Shown here one piece after another: positions 10,101 to 23,837 of a stretch of 64,000 nt of DNA. The notes under the pieces are model-generated. The model searched no databases and was not told the DNA's origin. It saw only the letters and a program-made list of their open reading frames with translations. Source of the DNA: Drosophila pseudoobscura (lineage: Eukaryota; Arthropoda; Insecta; Diptera; Drosophilidae). Each line of letters starts with the position of its first letter. The stretch's first letter is position 1. The stretch is taken from the NCBI RefSeq assembly GCF_009870125.1, contig NC_046683.1:37711869-37775868 (forward strand). Direction: 5' to 3'. Made by a program: the position numbers and the translations under genes.

Positions 10101-13100
10101 CCACTCTCTTGTCTGATGTCATTTGCCTTTTGGCTCATGTTGCATGTCTCACCGAAATCCTTTTTGAGCAGTAGAAAATCAATAAGCCCACACACAGCAC
10201 ATTTGTGGTGCGTTGTCGATTGTCGACGGCGGCAATGCATAGCAGACCAAAGGCCCACGACCCATGAAAGCATAGAAGCATGGAAGCAGGCCGCCGGTCG
10301 ACGCGTACTCGTACTCGCTACGTACAGTAAACAATCCTCGGGCCGGCCAGCAAATGATGAGGTCATCACCAACCATCGTTTCCAGTTCGGCTATCGGTTG
10401 GTTCTTGCCGCTCACTCGGTTGCCAGCTCGTTGTTCGGTCGCTAGGTTGCCCGTTTCGTGTACCGTGAGCTGGGCAGAGGGGTATTCTTGTTTTCGGGAG
10501 ATGTGTTCGCAGGTGTTTTTCCCAGAAGGAAGCATATAATTATTACATATTCGATCCGCCTTACTTTAGATATTGTTTACAAATATAGAATGTTCTTTCT
10601 AGTGTGTATACCATTGTTCACGAGGTTTTGCAATGTGACCCACTAATTCGCATCGGAGCACACAGTTCAGTTCAATTCAATCGAGGCATTGATCACAGCA
10701 AAGACGCACAGCGGCACAGAGTAAACTTTGAATGGCTCTCCCGTACGGACTCTGAAATAAATATGCACATGTACACACATGATCATACTAATAGCTACAC
10801 TTTGAAAGTTTTCAATAATCTGTTTCACTTTAAGAGTACTTTAAGAGTTTAAAACATCATTTTGTGTGGCATATTTTGTTTGTCAATGTGTTGCGGTTCC
10901 GTGAGCCAAATATGTAGCAGGGGAGCGCCGAATAACAAGGCTTTAATCGAAATTGTGAGTTGACCTCACATTTCGGATGATTAAAATAATAGGTACAGTC
11001 ACAGTAAATTTTGACAGAGGAAGAAGCCCGATTGGCTCTTAGTCTGAAAAAGAGAAGGCCAATCTCTTCGGGCCATTGCCAAATTAGTGAAACAATTTTG
11101 TTAAATTGCCTAAAAAATTAAAAACCTGGGCAAGAAACTACATATATACATATGTATATAGTTTTCTTAGAGGAAAAGGACCCATTTAAGTCGTCAAAGT
11201 CTTTTGCAGCAGAAATTGGACTAAAGTGCTCCAAAGATCCGTAGACGGCTACAACAAGCCAACCTTTCAGGGAGAATAGATCTCTCGAGAGACTATTAAT
11301 ACGATCATGTGTGTGTGTGTGTACATATACATATGTATGTATAGATAATCTCCACGCCCTGCCACAGTTTGTTTGCATTTGCGTGGTTTGTGCTTGGGTT
11401 TTGGGGGCCGCCACTTCCTCTGCAATCTGCGCTCTGATTTGCTTTTGGGGAGGTGGGGAGGTGCTTGAGCAGAAATCAAACGAGCGAAGGCAGGAAGGTC
11501 CACCTGAAGTCCACCTTTGTAAATATTTAATTTTGTGCAATCTAGTCGAAGAAAAACATTCCTAAGGTAAAGTTGGAAAGGAACGAACTATTCCATGACC
11601 CGGGCTAATCGTACGGGAGCTCTCGCAGAAGGACTAGAAGGTCCTTGAATCGCGAAGCTAAAGGCTAAGGATAGCTAGTACATTGCGTATAAGTATTTCG
11701 ATTGCCTAATACCCTAATACTGCAATGCTAATACTATTGGATAATTAATTGTAACTAATGGTACATATGGACAGACATATGTCCGTACTCCGTGGACACA
11801 TCTGTTATAGATACAATGGAATCATCGTTAGTTCGGAGACATAAGATGTTCGGAAAGGATGAAGCTACAGTTCCATATGGTTCCAGATCCAGCTTCACAG
11901 AGATCGCCTCCAATCCACGCACATTCCCCTCTCTGCCCTTGCAGTCAGTGTGTGCAGCGGTGGGGCAAGGCAGGTCTATCAGGGCAGAGACTCCATGACC
12001 GTTCGCGGTTTTAGCGGTTAGATTTTTGTTTTCTGGCTTTTCTGGCTTTTCTGGCTTTTAGCTCTGGCTTCTTTCCACCGGCGGCTACTGAGGGTTTGGG
12101 GGGTGGATGGTCACCTAGGTACCGTTTCTCCGTCAACGTCAGCGCCGACTGCGACGGCACTCGAGGGCATTGCACTTTTAAGTGTGTTTTTTTTTGGATG
12201 CTCGACGCACTGGGGGCGGGTAGGGTAGGGTATGGTAGAACAGGGTCCATTTGGCATGAGGCATGTGGCACAGGTGGACACAAATGACGGAGCTGGAAAG
12301 GAGTGGCGTCTCCGAATCGCGTTGCACTTTGCAGTGCGCCCCCTTCCAGCTGTTCCAGCTGCGCCTCTGTTTGTTGTCGATGGTTCTTCTGCCATGAGTG
12401 GACAGAGACAGAGACCCAACGGGGCGGGCTAATTAGGCCCTCTTGTCATTCGGGCTAAGTGTATGCAACTATGTTGCTTGCCACATGCAGAGGGCGCGCC
12501 GTGCCACTTGGCTACAGGAAAGGCTGTCGAAAGCGAGTTTTCTTCGCTGATCCATTAAAGCCCTTCGAAAGTAGGCTCAAAGCAGATCCAGTGCTCTTTG
12601 ATACAAGTTTTTTAAGATGTACATTGTACAAATTCACTATATGAGCTATCACTATGTACACATTATAGTAGAAGTACAAACCGGTAAACATATGGGTATT
12701 TATGTGTACATATGTATGTGATGTGTGCTCTGTGCTCTTAGGCTAGAGTCACTCTCCTGCTCTCCTGCTCTCCTTCTGTCCCACTGTCCTCTATGATAAG
12801 TGGAGGGAATTCAGAGATCGAGCGGATTCATAGTCCAAGACTTACAGACTTGATTTGGTTTCTAGCATGAATTTATGGAATGCATACCTACATATACCTA
12901 CATATACAAATACATATACATATATATATACATTATGTAAACCAGTTTACTGTTCGATTAGTTTCACTATTAGCTGCATCCTGGAATTGGTACATATTGT
13001 TATTGTTGCTGCTTGTTTAAGAGTTTAATCACCATTCCACTCGATTATTATTATGTATGTTGAATAGGAAATTAGTTTGATTTCCAGCTATGACCACATT

Positions 13101-16100
13101 GATTGATATTATCTGATCAAGTGTTTCTCAGATGAAAAGAAAGTCTGATATTGGTACGATATGGTAATTAGATTTACAGTAAACCCCCTGTGGAATGAAA
13201 TCGAATGGAATGCCTTGGAATGGAACCGAACCGATCCGATCCGATCCGATCCGATCCCATTTCCCTCTCCCACTCGCTTTCTGCGGCACTTCTTGAGTCT
13301 TCTTTGGTTACTAGTCCGTTAGTCTTGGTCGCCAGCTGTGTGCCAGAGTGGCATTGTTTTTCCGCAGAGTTTTCCTACTGGTGGCTCCATTCCATAAATT
13401 GCATTCCATAATATACATTGTATTGCCCTGTTGCCGTTGCCGTCGCCGTCGCCGTTGCCATCGCCGCCGCAGCCGCAGCCGCAGAACGAGGAGCATTGAA
13501 CTTCTGGCTGTCCGGAAGCCCGACAGAGACTCCCGACCTCTACTGCTGCCCCCAGCTCATCCCCACCCTCTCGTTCGTTGTGCCTCTACCAGGTTTGCCT
13601 CCGTCTCTGTCTCTCGTATGGGAAAGAGTCAGCGTAAAGCTTTGCGCCCGTTTTGGTCACTTCCTTTGACTCTCTCTCTACCGCTCGCTAGCTGGATGCG
13701 ACGCTTGCTCGTGGAAATGGGAAACGCTTGACTGAAATCGTTTCCCAAAAGGGTTTTCTTTCCGCTAATGAGTGGAGTGGCGTTCAAATGGATTGAAATC
13801 CTCAGCTTTGAGGCTCCGCAATTAATTGATCGGCTTAGCAAGATCAAAGCTGCTAGCTCCTTTCTTTCATACATACATACATATATACACACATACATAT
13901 GTATGTCTAGTCACAGTCTGTCTAGTATGTATGTACATACATATGTACTCCAACTAAAACGGATCGTAGCGTGAGTTGCCTGCGATCATGGCCTCTTCCG
14001 CCTTTTCCGCAATTCCGCAAAGAGCTCTCACTGTTTCGAATATTTCGACCGAGACCAAATAATTAAAAGCTAATAAAACCCATTTCCATGTACATACATA
14101 CATATGTACATACGAGTATGTATGTACTTTTGTCCCGATATTTAACCAATTGCCATATAATTTTATTTATTTTTATCTGAAATTAGTATCTATTAAAAAA
14201 GGCAAAAGATCACTTTCTGGGTATTTTTACAGTCAGTCATGTTTTCCTCTACCATTTTCTCCTATGAGAAAGGTGATTCTTGATAAAAGTTGTTCCTCTT
14301 AAAAGTGATTTATGGGAGAGTGTGAGCCCGTATTCTTCGTTTCTCATGGCTATTGTCCCTCTTCGCACTCTTGCTTAAGCGGGGCAAAATCAAAATTCAG
14401 TCTGTCAGTTAACCAACTCAACCAGTTAATCCATTCCCTGTTCGCTGGCCTGGGAAAACAGGAGCCGTTGAATGTGGCCGTTGAATGGGGTGGATTCTTG
14501 ATCGAATCCGACTCCTGGATATGGCTTATACAAACGGATATACAATACATACGTAGGGTGCTACATGAGTAGCTGGCCCAACTTTCAAAAAATAACTTTG
14601 GTGGTGGAAAATGGTTTTCGGTTGGCATTTGGCATTTTGCATTTTGCATTTGGCATTTGGCTCGCTTTGACCCATACCGTGGATTACTGTTTTGTTTCGG
14701 ACTCAAATTCATCTCTTGTTGACCGATTCCTAAATTGTGTGATCATGGTAAATCCTTTCCAACGTCCAAGGATGCCTCAACTGCACGGTGACAAGACAGC
14801 ACCAGTAAAAGTTGAACTAACTCTCGGCTTCACATCCCCTGTGTCAATTTCAGTTTTTTAGTGCGAGTCCTGCTAAGGCACGAAACTTGTATAGCAGCCC
14901 TCGCATATGTACGCTTACACGGATAGGTGGACGGGGGTAGGGTGTGCGTAATGCCTGTGTGCTCCTGTCGCTCTCGCTCTCGCTCTCGCTTTCGCTGTCC
15001 CTGTCACTCTTTTCCCGTTGCTACACTGTGGCAAGCGATATATTGGATCTGGAGCTGGGTCCCAGTCGCGTGTCGAATAACGGTGGTGCTGCATCTGCTG
15101 CTGCTCCTGAGGGTTGGAATGCAAAAAGCGGACAGTAGCGAGCCGAACTGAACTGAACTCTGGAGAGGGAGAGGGAGCTGGAGAGGGATAGAATATCGTC
15201 TGATTCATGGACGTTTACTATTTATTTGCTACCTAAAGTTGCTTGCTTCTGTGGCACTTACGAGTATTTGGTTTGGCTCCAGAATGACTTGGCGTCCACG
15301 GCGTCCACGGCTTGCACGGCTTGCACGGCTTCCTCCACCACGCAATGGAGAATTTTCCAGCAATAAAATGTACTTTTAATTGCGCCCAAAAGTCAACAAT
15401 AACAGCAATTCTCGAATGAGAAATGCTGGTCGAAGGCGCATTGATGGCTCCGTTCCGATTCGTTCCATTCCTGGTTCCGTTTTGCTTAATTTAGGCAATT
15501 TATTGGAATTTAATGCGCTTCGATGAGGGTCTCCGATTAGGAGGGGTGGATAGGGAAGGGAAGGAAGGGAAGGGTGGGTACGATATCAGCCTCAGCCTCG
15601 CCAGCAGAAAGACAGGGATAGAGAGAGATGTGTTTGCACATCGTTCCAATCGTCACAAGAAAGCTTTAATTAAAGCTCAAAGCGATCATGTATGGGTGCT
15701 GTGTGGGTTGGGCATGGAGAGGGGGGGGGGGGCGTGGAGGGAGAGGGTGTGCTAATTAATTTTCTCTGACTGAACACTCACACAAACACACAGAGAGACG
15801 AGTGACTCAAACACTCACTCACTCACAGCACCCCCCCTCCCCTCCCCTCCCCTCCCCTACCGTTTACCGTTCCCACACCGCAACTCAAAGTGGAATTTGG
15901 AGGGAGAAGCAAGATCAAGGGAATGAGAAGGGAATAAGGCTAAAAAAAACCATCAAGCGATGCCTAATGAATCAGCCGCAAAAGGCGCCGCACAAACGTC
16001 AACAGCAGGCACAGAACGACGCTCGTAAAAATGAATGGATACTACAGAAGAGGGACATGTGAAGGGGAAAGGGCAAGGAAGGTCCGTCGAAAGCAAGGAC

Positions 16101-17756
16101 CACTGCATTGCAGTCGAATCAAGGGGCCAAGGCCAAGGCCAAGGCCAAGGCCAACAAAAATCCAAGTTCCTGGTCGGAGTCCGAACCAGCTTTATACATA
16201 TATACTTCTGCAGATGCATCCTAGGAGGGACCTACTATAGTGTAACTACACTGGGTTTAAATTTTGAAAACCAGGAGTCTGGATACAATAGTCTGGACAG
16301 ACGGAGGGACGTTACACACATACAAAAAGAGTGCAAAATACAAATGTATCGACGACTACGAAAATGCCTTCCGCGGTACGGGCAGGAGGACACTTGAAAG
16401 GTTCCTTGACCTTGCACTTGGCCATGCTCTTCGCTCTGACAAAGAGCTCATTTAGAGCTCTCATTCATTATTTGCTTGGCAATTATTCAAGGGACATTAA
16501 GGGCATACAGCTCTGGGGTTCATACGATCCCCTGGATACCCCGGATTTCTTCGATTCTTCAGTTTCTTGTGGTATATGCCTGGATATATGCATATACAAA
16601 TTTATGTACACTCTTATGTACGTACATATGTATGTATGTATTTTCCTTTCCACCCCTCTCCTGAGTATGCGCTGGTGGCGCGGATACTTTACTTAATTAA
16701 TTAATTAGCATAAATTATGAATTAAAATGCGCTCGTTCAGCGATTCGTATCGGATAGGAGTCAAGGGAGGACTAGGAGCCTGCGCTGCAACCACCGCGCG
16801 CGCATGATATGAATAATGGTGGTGCCTGATGGCCCGATGGCCGCCTGGAGGCCCGGTGGCCCGGTGGCCATGGTGGTGGATGGTGTTGCATGGAAGTGTC
16901 AGCTGTGTCTCGCTCAATCCACCCCTCCCACACCTGGGTGCATTAATCAACTAGGGACGGACTTCCATTTGTACGGACGTCCCTCGTTGAGGATTCTACC
17001 TCTGCAGCGACCTACCCTTGCACCCTTGCACCCTTGCACCCTTGCATCCTTGCAGCAGATGGACTCCGTCGCAGTTTCTACTGTACATACATACGTATAA
17101 CGTAAAGATGTACGTATGCTCACACGTACATACGCATCGCTTACATCGCTTTCAGAGGCGAAAACTACTGTTTCATATAGGTTTTTTTAATTCGTTGTTA
17201 TACTTTATCTATATCCGAATAAACGCTTACACAATTAGCAAAAAAAAAAAAACAGATCATCTTATTATATAATATGCACGATTATATGGAAAATATATGT
17301 ACTATATTCTGCCGTGCGGAGGGCAGTACTGGAATCGCACTTCCATTAATTCCAGTAGACGTTTAATGGATGTGCATACCCTTGCAGATCAATCGCGCAC
17401 TACAGTCGATCCGGAGATTATGTACGATGCAAACTAGTCCTTCATATTCCCACCACTATCATACATCCTATATATGTATGTACATATATGTATATATGTA
17501 TATGAATATATACCCGTGTGTAGGGTGTAGGATACATGTCGTAGATCCAGCTCGCAGTCTGGCAAAAAGGATTTCCTGTTTGTGTAAATAAATCGGATTA
17601 ATGATTGATGCTGGGGCAACCCCCGGCTGGCTATACACACTTCGAGGCACCCGTCGAGCCTAGCCCGCGACTGAAAGCGATATGGGAGCGTAGTCCCATA
17701 AGTGATAAGTGATCCCTTATGGGACCCTAGACGGTACATTGGTATCTCTTGTATGC

Positions 17757-17944
17757 TCAGATCTCCACCACGTAGCGACTGCTGCCCGATGGGCTAATGG
17801 AGTAGTAGCTATTCTCTGCAACAGATACAGATTCAGATACAAGATTCAGGGAGGATTGCTTCGGCTCACCTTCGTCGCTGTCGAAGCTGTAAAAGTTTTC
17901 ATCGTCGCGGGTCATGGATCGTCGGCTGCGTCGTGCCTGCTGTC

Positions 17945-17982
<38 letters not shown>

Positions 17983-18169
17983 TGTTGCTGCTGGGGAGCA
18001 GGCAGCGTGAAAGGGGGAGCTCCAGTGGCCGCCGAGCTGCGGCGCCTGCTGGGGTAGGGATAGGCCAGGGGCGACCCGTACTCCGAGCGGCTGCAGTTGG
18101 AGTTTTGGCGATCCAAAGACAGTTCCATGGTGAGGAGCTCCTCCTCCTCCTTCTCCCTCCTCCTGTGGC

Positions 18170-18200
<31 letters not shown>

Positions 18201-20027
18201 GCTGGGCTGCGTGGTAACGATCTCTGGTATGACTACTGGTCGATTGGTGGGAGTAATGGGAGATGCTGCCTCCTCCTTCTGTCCATTATCCTCCTCCTCC
18301 GCTGCATCATCCTGATCCTCGTCCCAGTTGAAACTGGCTGAGGTGGCGGTCAGCTCGTACTCCTCGCTGTGGAGCCGTCGTGGACAGAGGCGAGGCCGGC
18401 GGCCGCCCTCGAATCGGGAGATCAGCTTGTTCACCTTACCAATGTCGCCGGGGAGCACCTGTTCGTTGTAGGTGAGCCGCAGGGAGCTGGTCTTGACCAG
18501 CGGCTTGGCCGGGCGCGTCATGGAGGCACGGCTCCTCTGCGGGAGGGACGAAACCGCTGGGAGCGACGCGGGAACAGCAGGAGAAGCAGCGCGATTGGGA
18601 GGAGTGGTCATGCTCAGGGGCGGGGGCTTGCTGGTGGGCAGCGGCGGAGGCACTGCATCGTAGATGGGCGCTGGTGGCGGAGTAAAGATTCTGCGCTGCG
18701 GCGGACGCCGCTTTGGAAGCGGCGGGGGTGGAGGCGAGGCGGACGGGGGACGCTCCAGAGCACGCCTCTCCTTTTCCTCCTCCTCATCCGCATCCTTCGC
18801 CTCCTCCTGCTCCTGCTCCTGCTCTTGCTCCTCCTCCCGCTCCTGGGCCATCAGGCTCTCTCTGCTGTTGCCGATCTTTGGGGAGGTCTGCATCCGTATT
18901 CTTGTGACCCTGGAGCTGCTATCGTCCGCCTCCTCGCCGCTCGTATCGCAGCTGCTCCCGGCACTGATCCTCAGAATGGGGGCGTTGCGGAGCGCCTCGT
19001 CGAAGTCGGCGAACGCGGCCCCCGAGGCCTCGAAGATATCAATGCTCTTAGGCTTGCACAGGGGCCGGGGACCAGGCCAGCATTCAGCCTCTTCCGCCCC
19101 TCCCGGCTGCTGCTCCGTCGGTTCGTTGAGCAGCCACTGGGTGGTAGTGCCGGTCGGGGTCGGGGTCGGGGTCGGGGTTGGGGTCGGGCTCCGGACAAGG
19201 GCCGGCGATGATGCCTTCGAGGTCTTTGTGGCTACGGCGATGATCAGCGTGGACTCGCAGGAGTCGTCGGTGTGCTCCTGGTGGATGAGCACTCGGGGGT
19301 AGTCCTCGTCGGGGATCTCCTCCAGCGAATCGCTGCTCCAGGCCGCGAAGGAGCGTCCTCCGTTTGGGCATCCCCCCTTTGCCGCCTCCGCCTGTAGCTC
19401 AGCCAGCGTCGCCATTTGTCGAGCAGCGTGGGCGGACGCAGTTCCTGGTAGGGGGTGCTCCATCTGTGTCTCTTCCTCTTCGTCTTCATCCCCATCCTCG
19501 CTGTCATCCTCCTGCTGCCCAAATGCCTCCGCAGCACAGACATCGTGTCCGCTGTCCTGGCTGCCACGCTCCTCTTCGTCCTCGTCGCTATCGCTGTGAT
19601 GGTAAGTGGCAGCCAGCTCCTCATCGTCGTCAATAAAGACGGGCTCATGCCCGACAGTGTTCGGCTTGGACTGCCCCCCGACTGTCTCCGAGGGGGAGGA
19701 GGCTGCCCCTCCCTGGCGCGGAAAAAACTTGAGCTGATGCATTTTCTCGTTGAGCTTCGTGAGGGTTCGCTCCAGTTGGACTCCAATGGCCATTCCGGTC
19801 GCTGCTCCCACTCCTGCTCCTGCCGCCGCACCTGCTCCCCCTTTGGGGCTCTCCTGCGATTTGGTTGCTGCGGTCTTGAAGCTCTTGCGCCAGCGCTCCT
19901 GCAGCTGCTCCGTGGAGGCAAATCGACTGAGGCGGGCTCTCAGATTGCCAGAGGACTTGGCTGGTGGCTCCTTGTCCCTGTCGCTCTCCCTCCCTTGCTG
20001 CGGCTCTTCGTCCGAATCGTCGACTGC

Positions 20028-20058
<31 letters not shown>

Positions 20059-22000
20059 CGCTTCTCCTTGAGCTTCGCTGGCCGCTTGATGGACTTGCGC
20101 AGCCTCTTGATGTTTTTGCGGATAGCCGACTTCGGTGGAGGGGTTTGAGGTGTGCTCGATGCCGCCTCCCCCGCACCCTTCTCCTCCTTGCTGCGACCTT
20201 TCTGGAGACTGTGAAGGGTGTTGGGGAAGCTGGGGAGCTTTTGGAACAGCTGTTTATAGCTGCTGCGACGCGGCGAAGCCTCCCGATCCGGCTGCTCCTC
20301 GCGCTCCCGCTGCACCTCCTGCTCCTCCATTTGCAGCGGCGGCTGTCGGACCTTGGCGAATCGCGTGGCTGCAATGCCCGGCTTCCTGCTTCTCGCGGGC
20401 AGTGGTGGTGTGCCCTCCATTCCGCTCTCATCTCCACTCTGCTCGGCCACGCTGCGCGGCTTCTGGGGCTTCGTGCGCTCCTCCGCCTGTCCGGCCTCTC
20501 GGTCGGGACTGTTCTGTCCGGATCTAGCGAGCGTCTTGAATCGAATGTCGTAGTTGTCGGCTATCTCCCGATCCCTGCGCGCCAGTGCCCGCCGCTCCGA
20601 CCGCAGCTCGGCCTCGTACTGCTCCACGTAGCGGTCCACCTGGATGTCGTCCCGCCTCAGGATCGTCTGCTTGGTGAACAGATGCTTCAGCCGAAGCTCG
20701 CTGAGGCTCTTGTAGCCCCTCTGGATGCGCTGCGTCAGAGTCGGGGGCTGGCCTCCACCTTCCACTGGGGCCGACGGAATCTTAACGGGGCTAATGGGTC
20801 GCGAGGCACGGTCCCCGACTCCGCTGTCCGGTGCATAATAATCGTCATCCAGACTCCCCGCACTTCGATAGGTGCTTGGCTGTCTGTGTCCTGTTCCTTG
20901 GCCCATTCCCATTCCCATTCCCATTCCCATGCCCGTGCCCACCTCCTGCTGCTGCTCCTCGTACATCAACGAGCTGATGGTGGAGATCCGCTGGGGTGTG
21001 CGGTTGATGAACTGCTGCGACTGTTGTGGCAGCGGCAACGGCAGCGTGCACATTCCTCCGCCGTCGACTCCGTTGACTGCTGCTCCCCCGGCCCCATCCT
21101 TGTTACTGTTGCTGCTGTGGCTTCTCCTGGAGCTGCGGAAGACCTTGCGACCGCGGAGCTTGGGGAGCGATTTCGGGAGCTTCAGTTGCGGCAACGAGGG
21201 CAGCGAGGGCAGCGAAGGCAGCGAAGGCAGCTTGGCTGCGGAGGAGAAGAAATAATAATAAAATAAATGAACGTGAACTTTTTTGGAACCAACTCTGGAA
21301 ACAGATTCTGGGTGCACAAGAAATAATAAATACACCAATTGATTGCATCAGGAAAAAACTCCACTTCGATTTTTGCTTGATTCAATTCTCTTTTGGGCCA
21401 TCGTTCGCCTCTTACCGCGCCCCTGCCGCCTGCTGGCTTCACCGGAGTCGGTTCCCCGAATCCAAGAACGAAATACACAGTCCTTCGCGAGGCGCAGAAA
21501 AAAACTACTTTTCGGTCCGCTTAGTCCTGGCAATTTGCTAGTCTTTGATATTATCCATACGAACTGCATTCGAGCTGATCAAACTCCCACGAGATGAACT
21601 AGTTCTTTAAAAATTATAGTGCTTAATAATAGTCTCCGATATTAGAGGCTGCTGCCTTTAAACTTGAGCTATTTAGGAAAAAAAAAACTAAATTGAAAAC
21701 TATTCAAATATTCTATGGGCTTCCATCCTGATCCTAGCTCAAATTTGCGGGGAATGTTGTGGAAAACCAGCACTCACCTCTCAGGCGATCCACATCGAGA
21801 CGCTGGCAGAGATTACGAAGGTCCATTGACCCACCGCCGCCGATGCCGCGTGCGGTAGTGGAGTGGCCCGGATTATGCAGATTCTGTGGATTCCTTTCGC
21901 AGCCCAAGTCGGAAGAGGAGTTCCCTTTCAATACCGATTCCGATTGCACTTGCTGCAGCTGGTCGTGATGATGGTAGTGATGGAACTGTTGGTGGCTCAT
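17757..22000 (-). CDS. Unnamed large low-complexity protein, possible PDZ ligand at C-terminus
   Basis: Exon 1 is 22000-21778 (74 residues) and exon 2 is 21235-17757. They join in frame across a 542 bp intron (AGAG|GTGAGT ... TCCGCAG|CC), giving 1233 residues. I do not recognise a named domain. Visible parts: His/Gln-rich N-terminus; SLP tetrads then LKLPKSLPKLRGRK (about 77-105); GM repeats (about 178-187); a charged, probably helical block with RRDDIQVDRYVEQYEAEL and RRDREIADNYDIRFKTLARS (about 240-315), the best candidate for a conserved module; poly-Gln (about 466-475); acidic Asp/Glu stretches (about 620-670); proline-rich SH3/WW-type sequence (about 900-950); poly-Asn (about 1085-1097); poly-Gln (about 1154-1170). 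It ends SSRYVVEI, which fits a hydrophobic-x-hydrophobic PDZ ligand. A scaffold or cortical signalling protein is a guess. A single 3.5 kb open frame plus an in-frame junction make it a real gene. Confidence 0.85.
17949..17995 (-). repeat. CAG/CTG repeat encoding poly-Gln
   Basis: CTG/TTG units on the plus strand read as CAG/CAA (Gln) in the minus-strand gene. A second Gln run lies at 20031-20058 and an Asn run (GTT units) at 18172-18201. These are likely length-polymorphic. Confidence 0.9.
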
Positions 22001-23837
22001 AGCACCCTCGCCTGCAACTCCGACCCCACCGAGAACTCCGAAAGCGACAACAACAAAACCGACACCGACAGAGACAGCGACAACGACAACGACAACGATA
22101 ACGGCGAAAACTGGTAACGTCCGTTGCAGTTCAGCATTTTAGCCAGTTTGAAGCTCCGGCGGACAGCATCGGCTCTGGCCCCAAAGCCACACACCGGGTT
22201 GCACCCAATTTCAATGGGAAACTGCTAATTAAATTAACGCGCGGACTGGCTGACAGCGGACAGACAGCCATCCAGCCAGCCAGCCAGACAGACAGACAGA
22301 CAGAGAACCCTTCTCCAGGTCGGTCTTCATTCCCCTGCTCTCCTCCATCCGCCCCATCGGTGCGGTGCTCGGTATTCGAGGTTCGGTATTCGGTGTTCTG
22401 TAGTCGGTTTCGGTGTTCGGTATTCGGTATTCGGTTTCGTATTCCCGCTAACTGGCGTGGCCTCTGGCACCATTTCTAATTTCCATTTTCCCTAGACCCT
22501 GTCACCAGTTCGGCCCATGGAAACCAGGTCTATGATGACGCCCCCTCTGGCATTTGGGCATTTGTTATCCATCGACTATTGCTATGGCATTTCTTGCACT
22601 TGATTCTATGCTCAGCCTGGGGGGGGGGCTTGGGTTTTCCTTGTGGTGCATATTCGTATTTCCAATGCCTCGCGCAGTTCTCTTAATCACTTCCTCCGTC
22701 ATCGTACCGTCGTACTGTTATGTTCAAAACCAAGGCAAATATCGCTGAAAAGTAATAAATAATCGATCAATCGATTTTGAGCAGTGCGTCGGAATTCGAT
22801 ATCGAATTCTGTCTCTCTCTGTAAAATACGAGATTCCGTTGTCTTCTTTTCGATTTACCGTTTGTCCTTGCCCCCTGTCTGTCCCATTGCTGTGCATGTT
22901 TTTTTTTAGTGAGGGAGCGCGTAGAGAAGGACGACTCGCTCAGAGAGGGTTAGAAGGGACGAGATGGTGAGAGAACGCGCTCAGCGTGGTCCTCTGCGAT
23001 ATTGCGGTTTCGCGATGCTGAGAGAGAGCAGCGACATATGTATGTAGACATGTACATCTACATATGTATATGTAGTGTATATATATATGTTTGAACGCAT
23101 GAAGCTGAGTATCAGTAATCGTAGTCTCGAGGCTCGTGTTCCTCGTGTTCCTTCAATCGTTCTATTTAACAGCTGATTTGCGAATACAAAATATGCCATG
23201 AATTAATCCACGCTTCCATGATCCCTCGACTGGAGCCTAGCGCCCACCGCCTTAGGAATTGCATGTTGGATGCAAATAGGGTTGGGTGAATACCAGATTG
23301 CGATTCATTCCTTGGACCGAATCACGACTGGTGAGAATCAAGTGGTCCGCTAACTCTCTTTCGGGTCTAATGTCGCGCCTGTCACTACTACACACTACAT
23401 ACATACATAGAGATACATATGTAGGTATACATACGTAGATATGTGGAAGCTGTTTTGTGTTGTTTTTGTATACCCTTCTGCTGCGCTGCGCTGCGCTGCT
23501 GTGACAGGCAAACGCGTCGTACTCGTAGTCGTTACGCTGCTGGAGCGGACAACGTTGTATAATTCGATCATAGTTTGAATCATATTAGACAATTGCATTA
23601 CTCATTACTCATTACTCATTACTCATCTCTCTCTGTTCTCCCTTTTCTCTTTTCAGCCACACAGACATGCTAAACTTTTATGGCCTGCCCCATGCCCCTC
23701 AGCACACCCACACCTTACTCTCTCGCTCGTACGCGTCGCCTCGCCTCGCCTCGTCTCGTCTCGTCTCGTCTCGTTTCGCATTGAAAAGTGTTAAGTTCTG
23801 GAAATCATTATCAACATTATAATAATTTTATTTTCAG
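22001..23837. other. Intergenic: leader of the minus-strand gene and upstream region of Neuroglian
   Basis: 22001-22200 is probable 5' UTR of the minus-strand gene; its frame stays open for some distance upstream without another ATG. Simple repeats follow: ACAGACAG 22280-22302, G run 22619-22628, CTCGC/CTCGT array 23738-23775, and an ACTCATT array 23600-23625. TTTTCTCTTTTCAG at 23643-23656 is a good acceptor-like sequence and could be an alternative Neuroglian leader acceptor. No coding sequence is seen. Confidence 0.45.

Larger units (their letters stand above)
7286..17756. other. 10.5 kb without recognisable genes, rich in simple repeats
   Basis: Many short frames are present but none shows a domain, a homologue known to me, or sensible codon use. 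Most are translations of simple repeats. Notable blocks: (GT)n 7484-7519, (AG)n 8059-8082, C run 8807-8823, a GTTCGC/GTTCGG hexamer array 9915-9960, a CTCCATG array 10060-10100, CCGAT repeats 13230-13255, GGCCAA repeats 16130-16155, CACCCTTG repeats 17017-17050, and many ACATATGTAYGTAC palindromes. No tRNA or rRNA is seen. Confidence 0.5.

Noticed and set aside
9766..10445. Several overlapping frames of 118-192 codons on both strands
   Set aside because: They are translations of hexamer and heptamer tandem arrays and stay open only because of the repeat period.
11792..11998. 68-codon plus-strand frame with normal-looking composition
   Set aside because: No homologue known to me, no splice or promoter context, and length expected by chance in 10 kb of non-coding DNA.
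7286..17756. microRNA hairpins in the gene-poor region
   Set aside because: Palindromic ACATATGTAYGTAC blocks form hairpins everywhere. None has a stem with miRNA-like asymmetry or a mature sequence I recognise.
19455..21266. 603-codon plus-strand open frame
   Set aside because: It is the antisense shadow of the real 1233-residue minus-strand gene. It is Leu/Cys-rich repeat translation with no domain, while the minus strand has a splice junction that fits.
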